Source: Adiantum capillus-veneris
Taxonomy: Eukaryota > Streptophyta > Polypodiopsida > Polypodiales > Pteridaceae
Assembly: GCA_014529385.2 (NCBI GenBank)
Contig: CM043959.1
Coordinates: 53,515,253 to 53,579,252, forward strand
Direction: 5' to 3'
Length of the DNA stretch: 64,000 bases
Part shown: in pieces, positions 12,390 through 22,665 of the stretch
Position numbering within the stretch: the stretch's first letter is position 1
How the letters are laid out: every line of letters starts with the position of its first letter
The notes under the pieces: model-generated
Told to the model about the DNA's origin: nothing
The model's database searches: none
The model's input: the letters and a program-made list of their open reading frames with translations, nothing else
Translations under genes and position numbers: made by a program

Positions 12390-13212
12390 ATGGCTGACAA
12401 TAACCAAGAGAGTAGAATGAACATTGATAACTTTGATTTTTCACATGAAGGTGCTAATGATGATGCCCCCATGTTTATCAATTATCTTGTTACTAGGTCA
12501 CATCAAGCTATGGGCAACCCTACTTTGCAAGACGAAGTTACTCAACAACTTTGTGTTTATTGGATTTCCCTTCCTCTCCAAGAGGAGAGAGAGCTTAGGA
12601 GGCCTCTTGATGAGACCCCCAAAAGAAGACTCTCTCCCATACAAAAGGAGGTATCCAAAGAACAAGAAAGTAATGAATCCCTAAGTTCCTTTGAAGATGT
12701 GGCTCCACGAAGACGACGGTCTAAACGATCGCCAACTCCTCCCATGAGGAAACGGTTAACACATAGTTCTTCTCCTCGTCACTCCAAAAGGGAAGAGAGG
12801 AAACAAAGGAAGAAAAGGTCAAGAAAGAGGACACTCTCTTCTTCTTCTTCTTCACCTTCCTCCTCTCCCGACGAAAAGACATGGAAAACTCTACGAATTT
12901 CCATCTCAAAGACATGGAAAACTCATCGAATGGTGCAGTTTCAAGCCTCTCTCACACGAGTCTATTCACAAATATGTGGACAAGTTTTGGGATTTACATC
13001 TCAAGGCTACTGTCTTCCAAAAGATAGACTTCGCCGAGCAAAAGCAACAATTTTGTGTGGGATTACCTGAAGAAATGGCCGAGTATGTCAACTCCCAATG
13101 GCCAGGTTCTATCAACGAAGTAATCCACTACACCATGGTTGCTTTTTGCATCAATTTCCAACAAGGGGCTAGACGGAATGTCAAATCCATGGAAAACAAA
13201 GACAAAAAATGA
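12390..13212 (+). pseudogene. Gag of A1 with RS-like basic region
   Basis: The start ATG (MADNNQESRMNID) is shared with A2, which supports it. Residues about 95-160 form a Ser/Arg/Lys-rich stretch with many RS, SP and KR pairs (for example RRRRSKRSPTPPMRKR, then KKRSRKRTLSSSSSSP). After it, the capsid domain seen in A2 is missing: the frame passes to a short repeated phrase KTWKT...KTWKTHR and then changes frame. The C-terminal capsid part continues from 12,976 in another frame. Nuclear or RNA binding by the basic region is an inference. Confidence 0.75.
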
Positions 13213-13339
13213 TGCAAAGGGGAAAACCAATGCCCAAAATTCTTCCCAAGGCACTTCCTATAACAACAACAGTAGGTCCAAGGAGAAGGGAGTTTACAAA
13301 GGTAAAAACAAACTCTCTCATGAAGAGCTTGAAGCTTTT

Positions 13340-13925
13340 CACTAGGACCATAAGTGTTTGAAGTGTGGGGAGCAAGGACATGGCTATCGTTCTTGCCCCA
13401 AGAAAAATGCTCGCAATGAGACTCCTAGGGCTTCCAACGTCGAAGCTCCAAAAGAGGATGCTCATTGCAAAGGATCATCTGTCTCCTATGCTTGGGGAAA
13501 GGTAAAGGATCATGATGCCTTCATCTTGTTTGACCTTGGCTCTACTCACAACTTTATGTCAACGGAGTTGGCCACCGAGTTGGGCATTCAAGCTTTTGAG
13601 ATGGGATATTGTAACGGCTGACACAACTTTCAAGAGACAGCAAGCCTCCGTTACTCCCTTGATTGGGAAGTTGAGGCTTCATGTTCAAAGCTATGTCGAC
13701 AAAGAAGACTTTTTAATCTCTCCTCTCCAACATGAGGATGGTATCCTAAGGGCGCCATGGTTTGATCACATGGTTGCCAACATGAAGTTCCTTGAAAGGA
13801 GAATCTACTTCACCTACAGGGGAAAGAACATGTATATAGATGCTAATGAGTCTGGTCGTACTATACCACTTGTAAATTCACCAGCTTTTGATAAGTCAAC
13901 AAAAAGCTCATTTCTACGTACATGA
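13340..13925 (+). pseudogene. Zinc knuckle and protease of A1
   Basis: Intact knuckle CLKCGEQGHGYRSC (CX2CX4HX4C), preceded by an in-frame TAG at 13,342. The protease active site reads ILFDLGSTHNFMS, with Leu in place of Ser/Thr of D-[ST]-G; A2 has Pro at the same place. A frame change near 13,610 shifts the second half, which retains DGILRAPWFD where A2 has DVILGAPWFD. The active-site substitutions in both copies suggest the change was either tolerated or shared before decay. Confidence 0.8.
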
Positions 13926-14554
13926 TTTTTGTCAAAGAATCCACTAGTGACGCTAATGGTTTATCAAATGAAAAGGGTAGGAATCAAGAAGAGTTAGAGT
14001 TGTCTACTTTTCTAAATGGATTCCAAGATGTTTTCATTGATGATATCCCTATGGACTTACCTTCAAAACGAGGGGATGATGACCATCAAATTGAGCTCCT
14101 ACTAGGAAGCTCACCGCCTAACAAGCCTCCTTATTGAGTTTCCCAAGCTCAACAAGAGGAGATCATGAGGCAAATACAAGAATTGGTAGACAAAGGGATG
14201 GTGACGCCTAGCTCCTCTCCCTTTTGTTCTCCAGTCCTTTTAGTGCAAAAAAAAGATGGTACATATTGTATGTGTGTGGACTATCGAGCACTAAACCATA
14301 TCACTATCAAAAATAGATTTCTTGTGCCTCGAATAGAAGACCTGTTTGATAAGCTACAAGGCTCTACCTACTTCAGTAGGATTGACCTTAAAAGTGGCTA
14401 TCATCAAATAAGGATAGTGGATGAAGATATCCTAAAGATTGCGTTTCGTACAATGTTTGGTCTTTATGAATATCTAGTCATGCCTTTTGGCTTGACTAAT
14501 GCACCAACCACATTCAATTGTTTGATGGAGGAGCCGAAGTCTCAATACGGATGA
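13922..14554 (+). pseudogene. Reverse transcriptase of A1, N-terminal part
   Basis: Pre-RT text (FQDVFIDDIPMDLPSKRG) is followed by a TGA at 14,135 and then [51 protein letters not shown] and [13 protein letters not shown]. The frame then hits a deletion: LMEE is joined directly to text matching the RNase H segment of A2. The catalytic FFDD box and the connection domain are missing. The deletion is about 0.56 kb by comparison with A2. Confidence 0.88.
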
Positions 14555-14815
14555 ACAGGTCTTGGGCATTTATGAGAAAGAGCTTTTAGTTGTTCTACAT
14601 GCCCTAGACATATGGAAGCACTATTTATTGGGGACTCCATTCATTTTAAGAACGGACCAACAAAGTCTCAAGTACTTCATGACGCAAACCAAGCTTTCTG
14701 ACAAACAAATGAGGTGAAAAAATTTTCTTTCGCAATTTTATTTTCTTATTGCTCACATTGCTGGTAAGCACAATCAAGTGGCTGATGCACTTTCATGATG
14801 ACCAAAATTCAATGC
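14555..14815 (+). pseudogene. RNase H fragment of A1
   Basis: Text GIYEKELLVVLHALDIWKHY, RTDQQSLKYF and AGKHNQVADALS identifies the RNase H C-terminal half. A TGA at about 14,715 stands where A2 has Trp (TGG), and a tandem TGA-TGA at 14,796-14,801 stands where A2 has CGA-CGA. Both fit C-to-T change on one strand or the other. The catalytic Asp of VADALS is kept, unlike in A2. Confidence 0.85.
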
Positions 14816-14816
14816 G

Positions 14817-15767
14817 GTGTCTATAGCAACTCATAATGATCTATTTTCCATGATAGATGAGTATGCTATTGACCCTGGCTTCAAAGATGTAATGCGTACC
14901 CTTGCTTTGGGGAAGAACGAGGAACCATTCACCTTGCAGGATGTTTATTTTCTCCATGGCAATAGGCTATGTGTTACCCACTCCCTTCGTGAGAAAGTCA
15001 TGCATGAATCCCAATCTCCTCCCTATACGAGGCATAGGGGCATTCAACCTACTCTTCGAGGAGTAGAGAAATACTTCTATTGGCCTACCATGAAAGTGGA
15101 CATACAAGAGTATGTTTCAAAATGTGTGGTATGTCAAAAGACTAAGTATGATAGAGGGAAGAAACCTGGATTACTCCAGCCATTACCAATCCCTAATTCA
15201 CCATGGGAGAGTATATCCATGGATTTTATCTTTGGATTACCCAAGTCTATCCATGGGAATACGGGAATATGGACAATAGCTGACAGGTTTAGCAAGCAAG
15301 CACACTTTATTTATGTCAAAAAGACTATTAAGGCACACCAAATGGCAACCATCTTTGTATCTCAGATTTTCAAACACCATGGATTACCAACATCCATCGT
15401 GTCAGATAGAGATCCTAGAATGACAAGTAATTTCTGGAAAGGTCTCTTTGAAAATCTAGGTACAAGATTGAATTTCTCTTCGGCCTACCACCCACAAACG
15501 GATGGCCAAAGTGAGATAGCCAATCTTACGATACTCGATCTACTAAAGACTTATGTTATAGAAGTAGATCAACGATCACAATGGGAGACGTATTTACCCC
15601 TTGTAGGGTATGCGTACAATAATATGGTCCATACTACTACAGGAGAATCACCTTTTGAGATCATAGAGGGAAGACCTAAAAGTCCCTTGCTACTTAAAGT
15701 ACATGGGAAGATCTTCGCTGTGCTAATGAGTATAGCCGTGACCTACAAGAATCTTTTCAAAGGTTAA
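14817..15767 (+). pseudogene. Integrase of A1
   Basis: 316-codon unbroken stretch. It holds the HHCC finger (HRGIQPTLRGVEKYFYWP, then KCVVCQKTKYD), the first catalytic Asp in SMDFIFGLPKS, the second in SDRDPRM, and Glu in DGQSEIAN. The C-terminal part ends at 15,767 with a frameshift after GKIFAVLMS; the remaining C-terminal domain and chromodomain continue from 15,880. The integrase sequence closely matches A2. Confidence 0.9.
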
Positions 15768-15879
15768 GGAGGCTATTTCCATCTCTCAAAAAAAGGCAAA
15801 AAGATGTTGTTGACAAGCACAAAAGGGCCTTAACATTCAAAGAAAATGATTGGGTCTTACTTAAGTTCCCAAGGCTCGA

Positions 15880-16302
15880 TTGAGGCAAACGACGGGAAGA
15901 AATCCTACGAGCCATCAAAAGTATTATGCTAAATTAGCAAAAAGATACTATGGTCCTTTTCAAATCTTGAAGCCAATCAATGACATGGGTCATCAGCTCA
16001 AGTTGCCCAACCATTGGCTCATACCCAATGCTTTTCATGTGAGCTTACTTAAGCCCTACAAAGGAGAGCCACCAATAGAACCAATTATTGAATACCCTCC
16101 AGAAATCGAAGACCAAGAAGAGGTGCTACAACCCGAAGCTATCCTTCGGCATGAAGACAAGGTACTACGGCATGGTAAGATTATCCAACGGTATCTTATT
16201 AAGTTAAAAAATTATCGATTTGAAGATGCTAGATGGATGCAAGGAATACAGCTTAAGGATAGTATGAACCTTGTCAATGCTTACAATGCTCCACTAGAGT
16301 AA
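15880..16302 (+). pseudogene. Integrase C-terminus with chromodomain (A1)
   Basis: After GPFQILKPIND and FHVSLLKPYKGE, typical of the Ty3 integrase C-terminal domain, the last 50 or so residues (PEAILRHEDKVL..., IIQRYLIKLKNYRFEDARWM) have the layout of a retrotransposon chromodomain (Y-L-[IV]-K-W-K-x-[YF]-x-x-E-x-[AT]-W). The Trp of the K-W-K cage position is Leu (Phe in A2), so it resembles the plant type lacking full aromatic-cage residues. In the family this domain guides insertion to heterochromatin. Frame is intact to the TAA after PLE at 16,300. Confidence 0.8.
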
Positions 16303-16640
16303 GCAAATGTAAATGCTTTCTAAATGAACAATGTTTTTGTCTTATAAGACTAATACTCTTTTGTGCACAAATTTAAATAGTATGCATGCTTAGAATTATG
16401 TTTGTGATGATGGCGTCACTCAAACACCAAGTAGAATTTGTCACTCTACTTTGGGAGTATGATATGGACTAAAGAGCAGACATGCTTGCGGCAACTATGT
16501 ATTCCAAGCACCAAATGGACTAGTCATCCATTTTGGAATGATGTCATAGGGTGAAAATTGATCCTCTACCCGCTAAGAAACATAGACTAATGACTACGAC
16601 TTTGTCTCTTCTACCTCATAGTCAAGGATGACTATGATTT
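16303..16640 (+). other. A1 3' untranslated region
   Basis: Non-coding segment between the chromodomain stop and the polypurine tract. It is matched by A2 on the other strand (about 32,591-32,940). No ORF or repeat is supported. Confidence 0.7.
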
Positions 16641-16654
16641 CAAGAGAGAGGTAA
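16641..16654 (+). other. Polypurine tract of A1
   Basis: Purine-rich CAAGAGAGAGGTAA directly before the right LTR start TGTCAT. The same tract precedes the LTR in A2. It would prime plus-strand DNA synthesis. Confidence 0.85.
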
Positions 16655-17642
16655 TGTCATAAAATCTAATATCTAACCAATCCAAATGATTTTCTCATAT
16701 TAAACTGATCATTTAATGTGAGAGAATAAACGGGAACAAGGGTTAGAATAGAGACATGTGCTTATGGATTTGTCTCAACACGAGGCCAAGGTAAAAATGG
16801 GTCCAAATGAGAGATGGTATGTTAAAGAGCAATGCTACCAAATGGAGCGTAAAGACCGTAGGGTTGGCTTCATTAAAGACCTCCAAAAGTTAGTGTTCAA
16901 AAGTCCTTTGACCTTAGACAAGCTAGGGCTGACCTTGAGGTGGGAATCCTACCCAAGCATGAGGTGCTTGTTGGCTTGCTAAGTGTTAGTGGGAACCTTA
17001 CCCAAAAGCTTGAGGTATTTCTCACATGCTTAAATGACTAAATTTTTGAAGTATTCAATTCAAAGATAACTCTCAAGAGGCATCAATGTTTCCATGCTTG
17101 ATTGACTAAGTCCTTGAAGTGTTCAATTCAACCAAATGACTTAATAAGCATAAAAGACACATGTTCAAATGATCCCCCACATGTGGTCCTCATGATGTGC
17201 TTGAATGCTATTGAATAGGTTTTAAAGGGCTCCAATAAGAATTTAGATAAATAAAAATAAATAATTAATTTCTTTCTCTCAGAGAGAAAAAAGAGGACAC
17301 ATGTCCAAATGAAATAAAAAAATAAAGAGAGAGAGAGGGAGAGGTGGACCAAGCATGAGAGGGGGATATACTCACACACACACACACACACATTCTCTCA
17401 TTGTGTGGAGTGTAAAGGTAAGAGCTCCATCTCCTTCTCCAAGCTTGTTGAGAAGTGGAGAGCCTACACCAACACTCTTGGCTATGGAATGCAAATCTAA
17501 CCAAGAGCCATGCTTCAATGCTTAAGCTTGCGATCTTCTTCATCTTCATTACTATGCTATTATGCTATGCTAAGCAAGAAGAGTGATGATAAGTGAGGAA
17601 CTATTTCTTTCTCCTATGGATAATTCTTCTTCCTCTTCCCTA
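16655..17642 (+). repeat. 3' LTR of A1, truncated
   Basis: Starts TGTCATAAAATCTAATATC and parallels the left LTR, including the tract of GA and CA repeats (17,323-17,393). Similarity ends after CCTCTTCCCT near 17,642; the left LTR continues for a further 260 bp or so. The sequence beyond is unrelated. Confidence 0.85.
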
Positions 17643-18083
17643 TTCAGTGAATATAAATACATTTCGATTAGGTTGGAGTAAATCTAGGGCATCAATGTGC
17701 ATGTTATGACATTGTGCGTTTTGTGGATTTTTGATGTCTCATTCTCGTTATAGATGGCTCTTGCTCTTCCAACACAAAATGCGGGCTACAACTGGAGCTT
17801 GGCACAGAGCAGCTCCCCGGCAGCGGTGCCAAAAATGTTAACTACAGGAAACCTACCCAGCACTGTGTGTGAGCCACAGGGGGTGCAAAAGCATACAACC
17901 TATGCACACAAACAAGCTCTACGACTACACACGGGTCACTCAGCTCTTGTACTACTATCACTGAGGGGATCTTGCACACACCATTGTTGCCCGTCCTCCT
18001 TGCTATCGCCATACTCTCCCCGCTGCTGGATTGTCTTTGCTCTCTCTCTCTCTCTCTCTCTGACTCTCTCACTCACTCATACA

Positions 18084-18167
<84 letters not shown>

Positions 18168-18300
18168 ACCCAAGAGGATAAGGCAAGAGCAAGCTTCATA
18201 CTTTCAGAATGAGAAAATCCTAGATTTACAAACCTTATCTATGGGTAGGGAGACCATGTGTTGGTCTACACCTTGAAACAACACTCAAAGAAACTAAAAA
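17643..18300. other. Non-coding segment with CT/CA microsatellite
   Basis: No homology recognised. The 152-codon frame at 17,754-18,212 runs into His-Thr repeats from the microsatellite at 18,040-18,165 and shows no domain. Confidence 0.55.
18040..18165. repeat. (CT)n followed by long (CA)n microsatellite
   Basis: A CT tract (about 18,040-18,066) and, after a short spacer, a nearly pure (CA)n of about 85 bp (18,079-18,165). Confidence 0.95.
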
Positions 18301-18309
18301 AGCGACGTA

Positions 18310-18480
18310 AAGGCCCATTCATGATTTATGACATATCATCAAGTGGAGCCATAAGCTTGCTACATTATAGAGGCAGAAGAGATGCCCAATTGTATTAGTG
18401 AATGCAGGCTAAAGAAGTACTATTTACCACTAACCATCAAAATGCTGGAGAAAATCTATGAAGCACCTAAAAGGAAGAAG
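18310..18480 (+). pseudogene. Possible Ty3 integrase C-terminal fragment
   Basis: The frame around GPFMIYDISSSGAISLLHY, and after a one-base shift ECRLKKYYLPLTI, resembles the end of Ty3 integrases, where G-P-F is followed by a strand, N/S-G-A and a L-K-x-Y-[YH] motif. No catalytic core lies upstream, so it is a detached fragment. The call rests on a short motif match. Confidence 0.5.
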
Positions 18481-18639
18481 TGAGCCTAGGCTAATCAAGC
18501 AAAGGCTTAGGAGGAAGCTAAGTTGCGGATTTTAAAGGGAAAAGAACAACAAGACAACGTGTAAATTTTGTTACAACCGGAGATGGCACCTCCTCAAATC
18601 GAAGCAATTCATGTAGAGCAAAATTGGCTTGGAAGCATG

Positions 18640-18830
18640 GATGTATGCATCCGAATACAGGTTCTTGATGGATCAACAAAGCGAGAACTTGTGGACATAG
18701 GAGCTAGAGCCATTGTCATCAAATAATCTACATACATGAAGATGATAGATGTACCACTATCAACAAATTAGATAGAGCTAAAGGCTGCAAATTGTGGAAA
18801 AAGTTGTCAGCTTAGGCTAAGCCAATCTGT
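18640..18830 (+). pseudogene. Possible retroviral-type protease fragment
   Basis: Contains KRELVDIGARAIVIK, which fits the D-[ST]-G-A active-site pattern with Ile at the Ser/Thr position, followed by a TAA and later IELKAANCG, matching the second strand of the protease. It lies immediately after an integrase-like fragment, so the two come from different elements. Confidence 0.45.
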
Positions 18831-18899
18831 CAATCAATATCGACGGCCATCAATGCCCACATCAATTTCATGTCATGGCATATATCAATCTCAACAAAG

Positions 18900-19997
18900 T
18901 AGTCATCCTAGGAGTTCCTTGAATGCACACATACATAGCAGTTTTAGATTGGCGAATGGATGCTTTAAAGTTTTACCTCTTATGTCACATGTGATCACAT
19001 GTGGGAAGTACAACCCATTGTGGTGGATCTACAACAAGTGATGACACCTATGCATGTACGAAACTTCAATGGACAATCCACAAGACAAGTATGGGTAAAG
19101 TGTTTGGCCATTTCAACATACGGATGTCCACCTAGCTGGACACCACATTTTTGATATATTTATTCTCTATTATTTTCCCACGCTAGAGTAGCGACACTAT
19201 GTGTAAATTTGGATTCTAGAGTAGTAGATCTGTTCTATGAGTTGTAATTATTTTATGATATGTGTAAAGGCCCATGTGAGCCAGCCAGTGGCGACTTAAA
19301 AAACCTTAAGTATAAAAAATAGTAACTTTAGTGTAGGAAGGAGTCTTATCTTTTGGAGAAGAAATCACACTTTGTAAATATGCTCAAGCGGCCAAGCACA
19401 TCTGACTTGTAATCAAACTTCTGATTGAATAATTCGATTTCAATTCTAAAATTTGCATCGTATTCCTCTTTCCTTGCTCTTTCGTTTAAGTGTAAGCATT
19501 TCAAGGTCTTTCGAGGTTTGTGACTATGTGTTTGCTAGTCTAATATTCAGTTTTGAGTGCTTAAATCACTATTTTTTGATGTTTTGACCTTAGGAGAGTG
19601 CTATTAGACATTAGGGCAAATTGTTCGGGTTGTTCTGTTGCACTTTTCACGACTTCAACCATGATGGATTGTGATTTTGGTACCTTGTCATAATGCAACG
19701 AGACTTTGTAGACTACCTAATATAGCTTCTCTTAAAGTTTTGTGACAATCCAAGTTCATATACTCACTGAAATGGCGTAATGACCTAGAGCAGTGAGACA
19801 GGACATAGGCAAATGTTTCGATCTGATAGTGGTGATTTGCTTGTTGAACTGATTTGTTTGCATGTTAGGTTCACTTTTCGAGGATTGACAACCTCAAAGA
19901 GTCTATGTGTCCCATCCGAGTCACTTCCCTGAGTATTGACATTATGTGAGTGCCAGATAGTTATGCTATAGACATCTCTCGCGGTGACCCGCTAACA
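18900..19997 (+). repeat. Probable LTR remains of Ty3 element B1
   Basis: The right edge (…CGCTAACA, 19,997) is placed by the tRNA-Asp primer site that follows directly. About 100 bp before it match the corresponding segment at 43,721-43,810 on the minus strand (B2), including GAGTATTGACATTA and GACCCGCTAA. The left end could not be found, so the start is only nominal. Confidence 0.55.
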
Positions 19998-19998
19998 T

Positions 19999-20016
19999 TG
20001 GCACTGTTGCCGGGAA
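19999..20016 (+). other. tRNA-Asp-type primer-binding site (B1)
   Basis: TGGCACTGTTGCCGGGAA is close to the complement of the 3' end of plant tRNA-Asp (TGGCGCCGTTGCCGGGGA), located one base after the putative LTR end. The same site type occurs in B2 and D. Confidence 0.75.
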
Positions 20017-21809
20017 ATGATCCTTAGTTGGTGAGTGACCTAGTGTGTGTTTTGATTTTTGTTTTCTAGAGATAAGTCTTTTCATTCCATTTCCCCAGCA
20101 GCAAAGTAGCTAAATGGGGTTAGTACTTGACAGAGTCTAGAAGTTTGGGATTTGTCAGATCTATTCTTGAGAGGTAAAGAGAGTTATAAGTGAGATAGCC
20201 AAAAGTAATCATTCTTCAATTTTCTCATTACTTTTAGAGTGCTATTTCGTTTTTTGTTCTAACTTTAATTTACATTGTTTTGCTCGTTTATGTTTCTTCT
20301 TTCTTTCTACACATAGGAATAGGGTAAGTAGAAACTATCACCATCAAATAAGGTTGAAAAGATTAGGGCAAAAAGGGTTGAAAACCATACTCTGACCAAA
20401 ATAACCATGACTCTAAAATTTAGAAATTTTCATGGTTCAATGGCCTCAGTAAACTCACGAGAAGCAGTCTAGAAATTTTCATCAAAATCGGTGGCCAAAC
20501 CCATGTACCTCAAAGGCCTTTTTAGTAGAAAAGTTGTCAGTGACACTCTGTTTCAATGAAACATTGCTCTACGAGAGTTTGGTTGCAACAAAAGTTCAAA
20601 ATCACATCAAAATTAGCGGATAGGGCAAAAACCACAAAAAGAGGGGTTTCAGACACAAAATTGGACATATCTTGAGATTTTGAGATCCAAATCACAAAAG
20701 GCCAGTCAAAAAGTCCAAATCCAAAAATATTTTTTGGGGATAGGCTACAAACATCATAATCTATCAACTCACTAAAGCCCAAGTCCAAAAGTGACGGAAC
20801 ATGGATCGCGATCTATGTACCTCATCTGAGAAATTTGAAAGATACTTCTCCAATCTATAGCTGAGACTTAAAAAGACACATTTCCCAAAGACATTGTCAC
20901 AGAATGAGTTGAAAAAAGGGCAAAAAACAGAAGATTGTCAAAAACTGTTCAAACAGACCTAGGATTTCACTTTCGACTGGCCAAAACTTGTCCAAATCCA
21001 AAAAGATTTTGGGAATAGTATAGAAAAACCTTCATTTATAAGCGATTCAAATTTGGGGTCAAAAGCTCTCCAAACATGGATCGCAATCCATGTACCTTTC
21101 CCAATTTGAGCCAAAATCTAGCCACTTTGTTATCTCTAGTTTAATCCCACAGTTTCATCTCATTTGGACATCAAAACTCAAGTCAAAGTCCAAAAATTAT
21201 CCAAGTACTCTGAGCATGCAAACATTGACCTAATTTCCAATCCAAAGGTCCAAACCCAAAAAGTTTGATACCATAGCATCTAGTAATCATGTTGATCCTA
21301 ATGGTACCAAAAAAACTCAATTTGGCCTCCAAACATGGATTACGATCCATGTACCCATGGTGATAGCTTGACCTGAAATTTTCCCAGACTGTAGTGTATA
21401 CATAAGGAAATATTTCCCAAGTTCAATTTTGGAAAAAATTGAGTAAATTTGGGCCAAAAGGAACAAAAAAAGAAGACAGACTGAAAACAACACATCAGAC
21501 CTAAGGATTGGCTTTTGACCTATCAAAAATTTTCCAAATTCAAAAAGTTTTGAGATATAGCTTGTAGACATAGAGTATAACAAGCTCTTTATAAACCGAG
21601 TCCATATGTGGTGGAACATGGATCGCGATCCATGTTCCCTAACCTCAAAAAATGGTGAAAAGTGGTATCGAGCTTGTAGATGACCTTGCCTAGCTACTGT
21701 CAAACTTTGACAGAGGATCATGGATTGTGACCCATATACCTCTTCATAGTGGGGGTATTTGACTTGATGAGTTTGTAGATATATTTGAGTACATCTTATA
21801 CCTCAAGTT
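20017..21809 (+). other. B1 leader with palindrome-cored repeats
   Basis: About 1.8 kb of non-coding sequence after the primer site. From about 20,490 it consists of diverged direct repeats of about 260-280 bp, each with phrases such as CCAAATCCAAAAA and one palindrome. Palindromes begin at 20,799, 21,074, 21,333, 21,616 and 21,718. The copy at 21,613-21,638 is a perfect 26-nt palindrome. The opposite-strand relative at 42,340-43,400 (B2) has the same organisation, which places the array between primer site and gag. Element C1 interrupts the leader at 21,810. Confidence 0.8.
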
Positions 21810-22032
21810 TGTTGGAATTAGGAGAGAAACACACATAGCTTGGAGAAGATGAAGGAAGCTCAAGGCACACAACTGAGAGTATGTTACTTAGTGTGAAATT
21901 TGAAAGATAGATAGCCCTAGAGTGATGGGCGTATATAGAATGCACTGGAGAAAAAACATCCTAAAGAGGGAAAAAATGCCCCGGCGGTCCTAGTGTGTTC
22001 ACACACATCACTGCCACATGTATATGGTAACA
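21810..22032 (-). repeat. 3' LTR of C1
   Basis: 223 bp. On the minus strand it starts TGTTACCATATAC and ends with CCAACA. It matches the 228-bp LTR at 30,489-30,716 along its whole length and the partial LTR at 25,295-25,416. The minus-strand purine tract AGGGAGGATT (complement of 22,033-22,042) lies directly before it. Confidence 0.85.
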
Positions 22033-22107
22033 AATCCTCCCTAAAGTGATGCGGTGAACGAGAGCTGGCACATGAGTAAAGGAAAGTGCCATGCCCTGAG
22101 GACATGA

Positions 22108-22617
22108 TTAGTCCACAAAGGGGAGTAAGCCCAAAGCTTTGCGGAAAGCTTCGAGCTTCTCACGAGACAATGCCTTTGTGAAAAGATGTGCAAGGTTGTC
22201 CTGTGTTGGCACATAAGCCAAACTGATCTCTCCTGCTGAGAGCCTCTCCTTGACATAGTGGTAATGCACCTCAATGTGCTTTGTGCGAGCATGAAAAACT
22301 GGGTTTCTCGCAACTGTCAATGCACTTTGACTGTCAGTGTAGATAGTGTTGGCAGTGTCTTGTCCAACACCCAAATCAGCCTTAAGGCGTCTGAGCCATA
22401 CACACTCAACTGTAGCTGTGAAGGTTGCCCTATACTCAGCGTCACAACTAGAAGTGGCCACAATAGGTTGCTTCTTACTCAACCATGATATAAATGAACT
22501 ACCAAGCATGAAACAAAAACCACTTGTGGACACTCGCGTGTCAAAACAACCGGCACAATCTGAGTCCGAAAAAGCATGTAAGTCTGGCGGCAATGATCCA
22601 CCCTTGGGATAAAACAA
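22108..22617 (-). pseudogene. copia RNase H (C1)
   Basis: 169 codons. The text AFSDSDCAGC (first Asp), TSSCDAEYRA (Glu), YTDSQSAL (Asp) and TKHIEVHYHYV plus DNLAHLFTKAL is the usual Ty1/copia RNase H and tail. The last region normally reads NxADxxTK; here Asp is His (DNLAHLFTK). This is the 3' end of pol and finishes at the TAG just before the polypurine tract. The frame is continuous, so the domain is well preserved apart from that substitution. Confidence 0.85.
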
Positions 22618-22665
22618 GCCAAGATGTAAAGTGCCACTAAGGTAGTGAAAAATCCTGTTGACAGT

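Larger units (their letters stand above)
10916..17642 (+). mobile_element. Chromodomain Ty3/gypsy element A1, degenerate
   Basis: The 5' LTR begins TGTCATAAAATC at 10,916 and the same start recurs at 16,655 directly after a purine-rich polypurine tract, so the two mark the element. The gag, protease, RT, RNase H, integrase and chromodomain order is that of a plant chromovirus. Compared with its relative A2 (30,951-39,913), A1 has lost the 5' LTR end with the primer-binding site (junction near 12,165), part of gag (near 12,880), about 0.56 kb of RT/RNase H (near 14,540) and the 3' end of the right LTR (after 17,642). The deletions and many stops make it inert. The right end is missing, so no target duplication can be tested; bases left of the element are AACAA. 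Confidence 0.88.

Noticed and set aside
17754-18212. 152-codon plus-strand ORF
   Set aside because: It ends in His-Thr repeats from a CA microsatellite and has no recognisable domain.
20799-21737. Regular palindromes as a CRISPR array
   Set aside because: The spacing is about 270 bp, intervening sequences are themselves related repeats, and the setting is a eukaryotic retrotransposon leader.
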